A stretch of 64,000 nucleotides of DNA from Pseudomonas libanensis (GTDB taxonomy: Bacteria > Pseudomonadota > Gammaproteobacteria > Pseudomonadales > Pseudomonadaceae): assembly GCF_001439685.1 (NCBI RefSeq), contig NZ_JYLH01000004.1, positions 124,001 through 188,000 on the forward strand, read 5' to 3'. A program made the translations under genes and the position numbers. Each line of letters begins with the position of its first letter. Position 1 is the first letter of the stretch. Under the pieces are notes generated by a model. That model had not been told where the DNA came from and did not search any database. It saw nothing but the letters and a program-made list of their open reading frames with translations. Below, piece after piece: positions 59,655 to 64,000 of this stretch.

Positions 59655-61271
59655 ATGCCGGTGATTGAGACCTTGATTGATGCCCACAGCCCGCAGTTCG
59701 CGCAAAACCGCGAAGCCATGCTCGCCGCCATCGCCCAGTTGCGCCAACTGGAACACACCCTGCTTGCCAAGGCCCAGGAAGCCAAGCCCAAGTTCGACAA
59801 GCGCGGCCAACTGCTGCCCCGTGAGCGCCTCAACCTGCTGCTCGACCCCGGCGCGCCGTTTCTTGAACTGGCAAGCCTTGCCGGCTACAAACTCCATGAC
59901 GATAAAGACGGCAGTGCGGCGGGTGGCGGGTTGATCGCCGGTATCGGCTATGTCAGCGGCGTGCGTATGCTGGTGGTGGCCAACAACAGCGCGATCAAAG
60001 GCGGCACCATTTCCCCCTCCGGGCTGAAGAAATCCCTGCGCCTGCAACAGATCGCCATGGAAAACAAACTGCCGGTGGTAACCCTCGCCGAAAGCGGCGG
60101 CGCCAACCTCAACTATGCCGCCGAGATTTTCGTCGAAGGCGCGCGCAGCTTTGCCAATCAGGCACGGATGTCGGCCATGGGCCTGCCGCAGATCACCGTG
60201 GTGCATGGCTCGGCTACCGCAGGCGGCGCCTACCAGCCGGGGTTGTCGGATTACGTGGTGGTGGTGCGCGGCAAGGCCAAGCTGTTCCTCGCCGGGCCAC
60301 CGTTGCTCAAGGCCGCGACCGGCGAAGTCGCCAGCGAGGAGGCACTGGGCGGCGCCGAGATGCACGCGCAAACCGCCGGCACTGCTGAGTACCTGGCGGA
60401 AAACGATGCCGACGGCGTGCGCATCGTGCGTGAAATTGTCGGCTTGCTGGCGTGGAATCAGCGTCTGCCCCTCGCGCCCAAACGTGCCTACGCAGAGCCG
60501 CTATATCCCATTGAAGAGTTGCTGGGGCTGATCCCCGATGACCCGAAAAAACCCTACGACGTGCGCGAGATCCTCGCACGCCTGGCGGACGGCTCGCACT
60601 TTCTTGAATTCAAGGGCGAGTTCGACGCCCACACCGTCTGCGGCCACCTGCAGATCCAGGGACGCGCCGTCGGCGTGATCGGCAACAACGGCCCCATCAC
60701 ACCCAAGGGCGCGAGCAAGGCCGCGCAATTTATCCAGCTGTGCGACCAGAGCCGCACGCCGCTGCTGTTCCTGCACAACACCACCGGTTTCATGGTCGGC
60801 ACCGAGTCTGAACAGCAAGGGGTGATCAAGCACGGCGCGAAGATGATCCAGGCGGTGGCCAATGCCCGTGTGCCTAAACTCACCATCGTGGTCGGTGGCT
60901 CCTACGGAGCGGGCAACTACGCGATGTGCGGCCGCGGCCTGGACCCACGTTTTATCTTCGCCTGGCCCAACAGCCGCACGGCGGTGATGGGCGGCGCGCA
61001 GGCCGGCAAGGTGCTGCGCATCGTCACCGAAGCCAAGCAGTTGAAGGACGGCTTGGTGCCCGATCCCAAGGTACTGGACATGCTCGAACAGGTCACCGCG
61101 CAGAAGCTCGACAGCCAATCCACCGCACTCTACGGCAGCGCCAGCCTGTGGGACGACGGGCTGATCGATCCACGGGATACCCGTACCTTGCTCGGGTTTC
61201 TATTGGATATCTGTGATGAAGCCGAACGGCGGCAACTGCAACCGAACAGCTTTGGCGTGGCGCGTTTCTAA
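59655..61271 (+). CDS. atuC: Geranyl-CoA carboxylase beta (carboxyltransferase) subunit
   Basis: The 538-residue biotin-dependent carboxyltransferase carries acyl-CoA-binding SGGANL near residue 142 and a C-terminal GGSYGAGNYAMCGR loop. It transfers carboxyl from biotin to the gamma-methyl of cis-geranyl-CoA. It resembles methylcrotonyl-CoA carboxylase beta (LiuB), but the flanking atuA, atuB and atuD support the geranyl enzyme. It pairs with AtuF, whose gene begins at 63314. Confidence 0.9.
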   Translation: MPVIETLIDAHSPQFAQNREAMLAAIAQLRQLEHTLLAKAQEAKPKFDKRGQLLPRERLNLLLDPGAPFLELASLAGYKLHDDKDGSAAGGGLIAGIGYVSGVRMLVVANNSAIKGGTISPSGLKKSLRLQQIAMENKLPVVTLAESGGANLNYAAEIFVEGARSFANQARMSAMGLPQITVVHGSATAGGAYQPGLSDYVVVVRGKAKLFLAGPPLLKAATGEVASEEALGGAEMHAQTAGTAEYLAENDADGVRIVREIVGLLAWNQRLPLAPKRAYAEPLYPIEELLGLIPDDPKKPYDVREILARLADGSHFLEFKGEFDAHTVCGHLQIQGRAVGVIGNNGPITPKGASKAAQFIQLCDQSRTPLLFLHNTTGFMVGTESEQQGVIKHGAKMIQAVANARVPKLTIVVGGSYGAGNYAMCGRGLDPRFIFAWPNSRTAVMGGAQAGKVLRIVTEAKQLKDGLVPDPKVLDMLEQVTAQKLDSQSTALYGSASLWDDGLIDPRDTRTLLGFLLDICDEAERRQLQPNSFGVARF

Positions 61272-61288
61272 CCAGGAGAACAATAAAA

Positions 61289-62446
61289 ATGATCTTCACC
61301 CAGGAGCACCAGGAACTGCGCCGCACCGTGCACGCCTTCGTCGACCGCGAGATCAACCCCTATGTGGATGAATGGGAAAAAGCCGGGCGTTTTCCTATCC
61401 ATGAAATCTTCCGCAAGGCCGGCGACCTCGGTCTGCTGGGCATTTCCAAGCCGGAGCAGTTCGGCGGCATGGGCCTGGACTACAGCTACTCCATCGTCGC
61501 CGCCGAAGCATTCGGCAGCATCCACTGCGGCGGCATCCCCATGTCCATCGGCGTGCAGACCGACATGTGCACCCCGGCCCTGGCCCGTTTCGGTTCCGAC
61601 GAACTGCGTGACGAATTCCTGCGCCCGGCCATCAGCGGCGAACAGGTCGGCTGCATCGGTGTTTCGGAAACCGGCGCCGGCTCCGACGTGGCCGGGCTCA
61701 AGACCCATGCGCGCAAGGACGGCGGCGACTACGTGATCAACGGCAGCAAGATGTGGATCACCAACTCGCCCAGCGCCGACTTTATCTGCCTGCTGGCCAA
61801 CACCTCCGATGACAAGCCGCACATCAACAAATCCCTGATCATGGTGCCGATGAACACCCCGGGCATCAGCGTCAGCCCGCCCCTGGAAAAGCTCGGCATG
61901 CACAGCTCCGAGACCGCCCAGGTGTTCTTCGACGGCGTGCGCGTGCCGCAGCGCAACCGCATCGGCCAGGAAGGCGCGGGCTTCATGATGCAGATGCTGC
62001 AATTCCAGGAAGAACGCCTGTTTGGCGCGGCCAATATGATCAAGGGCCTGGAGTACTGCATCGACAGCACCATCGCGTACTGCAAGGAACGCCAGACCTT
62101 CGGCAAGGCGTTGATCGACAACCAGGTGATCCATTTTCGCCTGGCCGAACTTGCGACCGAAATCGAATGCCTGCGCGCCTTGGTCTACCAGGCCACCGAG
62201 CAATACATCAAGGGTCAGGACGTCACCCGCCTGGCGTCCATGGCCAAGCTCAAGGCCGGGCGCCTGGGCCGCGAGGTCAGCGACAGCTGCCTGCAATATT
62301 GGGGCGGCATGGGCTTCATGTGGGACAACCCGGTGGCCCGCGCCTATCGCGACGTGCGCCTGGTGTCGATTGGCGGCGGCGCCGACGAAATCATGCTGGG
62401 CATCATCTGCAAACTGATGGGCACCCTGCCCGGTAAAAAGCCATGA
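61289..62446 (+). CDS. atuD: Citronellyl-CoA dehydrogenase
   Basis: The 385-residue acyl-CoA dehydrogenase has the FAD-binding segments GCIGVSETGAGSDVAGL (near residues 117-133) and MWITNSPSADFICLLA, and a C-terminal QYWGGMGFMWDNPVAR segment. It introduces the 2,3 double bond of citronellyl-CoA before carboxylation by AtuC/AtuF. It follows atuC by 17 bp and overlaps atuE by 4 bp. Confidence 0.92.
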   Translation: MIFTQEHQELRRTVHAFVDREINPYVDEWEKAGRFPIHEIFRKAGDLGLLGISKPEQFGGMGLDYSYSIVAAEAFGSIHCGGIPMSIGVQTDMCTPALARFGSDELRDEFLRPAISGEQVGCIGVSETGAGSDVAGLKTHARKDGGDYVINGSKMWITNSPSADFICLLANTSDDKPHINKSLIMVPMNTPGISVSPPLEKLGMHSSETAQVFFDGVRVPQRNRIGQEGAGFMMQMLQFQEERLFGAANMIKGLEYCIDSTIAYCKERQTFGKALIDNQVIHFRLAELATEIECLRALVYQATEQYIKGQDVTRLASMAKLKAGRLGREVSDSCLQYWGGMGFMWDNPVARAYRDVRLVSIGGGADEIMLGIICKLMGTLPGKKP

Positions 62447-63204
62447 ACACTTTGCTGCTCGAAGCCCATAGCGGCGTGCTGCATATCACCCTCAACCGGC
62501 CCGAATGTCGCAATGCGATGAGCCTTGAAATGGTCAATGAGCTGCGTGCGGTACTGGCGCAGTTGGACGGCCAGGTGCGCGCCGTGGTGATCAGCGGCGC
62601 GGGCGGGCATTTTTGCGCGGGGGCCGATGTGAAGGATCTGGTCGGCGCGGGGGATGAACTGCAAGCGTTGAACCGGGCATTTGGCACCTTGCTGCAAGAG
62701 GTAGAGGCGCTGCCGCAGGCGGTGATTGTATTGTTGCAAGGCGCGGTGCTGGGCGGCGGCTTTGGCTTGGCGTGTGTGAGTGATATTGCGATCGCCGACC
62801 ACCAGGCCCAGTTCGGCTTGCCCGAGACCCGCCTGGGGTTGCTGCCGGCGCAGATTGCGCCGTTTGTGGTCAAGCGCATCGGCTTGACCCAGGCACGGCG
62901 GCTGGCGCTGACGGCGGCGCGGTTTGATGGGATTGAGGCTGGCCGTTTGGGCGTGGTGCATTTTGTCGAGCACGATGCCCAGGCACTGGCGCAGCGGCTG
63001 GATGAAGTGCTGGGTCAGGTATTGCAGTGCGCGCCGGGGGCCAATGCGCGAACCAAATCCCTGTTGCTGGCAAGCGTGGATGAGCCGCTTGATGCAGTAC
63101 TGGACCGGGGGGCGCAGTGGTTTGCCGAGGCGGTGAGGAGTGAAGAAGGGGTTGAGGGGACGCAGGCGTTTATGCAGAAGCGAAAGCCGAGTTGGTCTCG
63201 ATGA
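62443..63204 (+). CDS. atuE: Isohexenyl-glutaconyl-CoA hydratase (crotonase family)
   Basis: The 253-residue crotonase-fold protein has the oxyanion-hole segment GAGGHFCAGADVKDL (near residues 52-66) and a second loop GAVLGGGFGLA. It hydrates the product of geranyl-CoA carboxylase. The start ATG overlaps the atuD stop. A REP doublet separates it from atuF. Confidence 0.92.
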   Translation: MNTLLLEAHSGVLHITLNRPECRNAMSLEMVNELRAVLAQLDGQVRAVVISGAGGHFCAGADVKDLVGAGDELQALNRAFGTLLQEVEALPQAVIVLLQGAVLGGGFGLACVSDIAIADHQAQFGLPETRLGLLPAQIAPFVVKRIGLTQARRLALTAARFDGIEAGRLGVVHFVEHDAQALAQRLDEVLGQVLQCAPGANARTKSLLLASVDEPLDAVLDRGAQWFAEAVRSEEGVEGTQAFMQKRKPSWSR

Positions 63205-63209
63205 CGCCA

Positions 63210-63272
63210 TCGCAGGCAAGCCAGCTCCCACAGAGGAACCCGTTTCAAATGTGGGAGCTGGCTTGCCTGCGA
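63210..63272. repeat. Inverted REP pair between atuE and atuF
   Basis: Copies at 63210-63232 and 63250-63272 are almost exact reverse complements with a 17-bp loop. Inside an operon this can alter mRNA stability or read-through. Confidence 0.85.
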
Positions 63273-63313
63273 AGAGGCCCCAACACACGCCACATTCATC
63301 AAGGGATAACCCA

Positions 63314-64000
63314 ATGCCCGCATTCACCAAGATCCTGATCGCCAACCGCGGCGAAATCGCCTGCCGCATCCAACGCACCGCCCAGGCTCTGGGCTATCGC
63401 ACCGTGGCCGTCTACAGCGACGCAGATACCGATGCCCTGCACGTACAGATGGCCGACGAAGCCGTACACATCGGCCCGGCTCCCGTACACCAGTCCTACC
63501 TGAACACAGAGGCCATCCTCGCCGCCGCCCAACTGACCGGCGCCGACGCCATTCACCCCGGCTACGGCTTCCTCTCGGAAAATCCCGACTTCGCCCGTGC
63601 CTGCCAGCAGGCCACTCTCACCTTCATCGGCCCCAGCGCCGAGGCGATCGAACTGATGGGCAGCAAACGCCTATCCAAACTCACCATGCTCGACGCCGGC
63701 GTACCCTGCATCGCCGGCTACCAAGGCAGTGCCCAGGACGATGCCACCCTGCAACAGGAAGCCGAACGCATCGGCTTCCCGCTGATGATCAAGGCCAGCG
63801 CCGGTGGCGGTGGACGTGGCATGCGTCTGGTGTACCAGCGCGAACAGCTGCTGGAGCAACTGCGCACCGCACGCTCGGAAGCCATGAATGCGTTCGGCAG
63901 CGACGAACTGATCCTCGAACAGGCGCTGATCGACCCGCGCCACGTGGAAGTGCAACTGTTCGGCGACAGCCATGGCAACCTGATCTACCTCGGCGAGCGC
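63314..64000 (+). CDS. atuF: Geranyl-CoA carboxylase alpha (biotin carboxylase) subunit, 5' part
   Basis: The first 229 codons are inside the window and the gene runs off the right edge. The biotin-carboxylase N-terminal domain is clear: KILIANRGEIACRI, then GYGFLSENPDFA near residue 83, and the ATP-grasp glycine loop KASAGGGGRGM near residues 158-168. The biotin carrier part lies beyond the edge. It pairs with AtuC. Confidence 0.9.
   Translation, partial: MPAFTKILIANRGEIACRIQRTAQALGYRTVAVYSDADTDALHVQMADEAVHIGPAPVHQSYLNTEAILAAAQLTGADAIHPGYGFLSENPDFARACQQATLTFIGPSAEAIELMGSKRLSKLTMLDAGVPCIAGYQGSAQDDATLQQEAERIGFPLMIKASAGGGGRGMRLVYQREQLLEQLRTARSEAMNAFGSDELILEQALIDPRHVEVQLFGDSHGNLIYLGER

Noticed and set aside
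8290..63272. Repeated GTGGGAGC...GCTCCCAC palindromes considered as a CRISPR-like or transposon signal
   Set aside because: They are scattered single or paired REP elements without regular spacers, cas genes or transposase.

Overview
The window is a chromosomal segment of a fluorescent Pseudomonas (P. fluorescens group). This rests on pyoverdine chromophore genes, a Pseudomonas-type htrB-minCDE-rluA-apeB block, a high-GC background, and about ten REP-type palindromes of the GTGGGAGC...GCTCCCAC kind between genes. The left edge cuts a glutathione S-transferase gene and the right edge cuts atuF.

Region 1 (about 0.3-15.6 kb) is purine/ureide catabolism. It holds an AzgA-type purine permease, 5-hydroxyisourate hydrolase (hiuH), PuuE-type allantoinase, OHCU decarboxylase (uraD), allantoicase (alc), ureidoglycolate lyase (allA), membrane urate hydroxylase (puuD), a urate/xanthine NCS2 permease and a Tsx-like outer-membrane channel. 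Together they take urate to glyoxylate and urea. A palindromic site of the form TTGTATACAA lies upstream of the permease, hiuH and puuE. A 1756-residue DUF6543/dermonecrotic-toxin-like gene interrupts this block, with its 3' end overlapping a LysE exporter gene.

Region 2 (15.6-26 kb) is housekeeping: a patatin phospholipase, an LpxL/HtrB acyltransferase, minCDE, an RluA-type pseudouridine synthase, aminopeptidase apeB, a 58-residue membrane protein, a YbiO-like mechanosensitive channel and an exported M20 amidohydrolase.

Region 3 (26-55 kb) is the pyoverdine chromophore locus: mbtH-like gene, pvdH, pvdL (about 4300 residues), pvdG and pvdS. Iron-starvation boxes (TAAAT or TAATT, N16, CGT) precede pvdH, mbtH and pvdG, and pvdS has a sigma-70 promoter whose spacer holds a Fur-box-like sequence. 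Between pvdH and pvdL lie a peptidoglycan amidase, a two-component pair resembling P. aeruginosa DsbRS, and a dsbD-tlpA-dsbG operon. Between dsbG and pvdL are two unrecognised paralogous genes of about 900 codons. They share an N-terminal beta-rich repeat backbone but have unrelated C-terminal modules. Between the paralogs are ghost 3' ends of pvdL and dsbG, so this is a duplicated cargo site and the best candidate here for something undescribed.

Region 4 (55.3-64 kb) holds a periplasmic solute-binding protein and the acyclic-terpene (citronellol/geraniol) utilisation cluster atuR / atuABCDEF, with two palindromic operators in the atuR-atuA gap.
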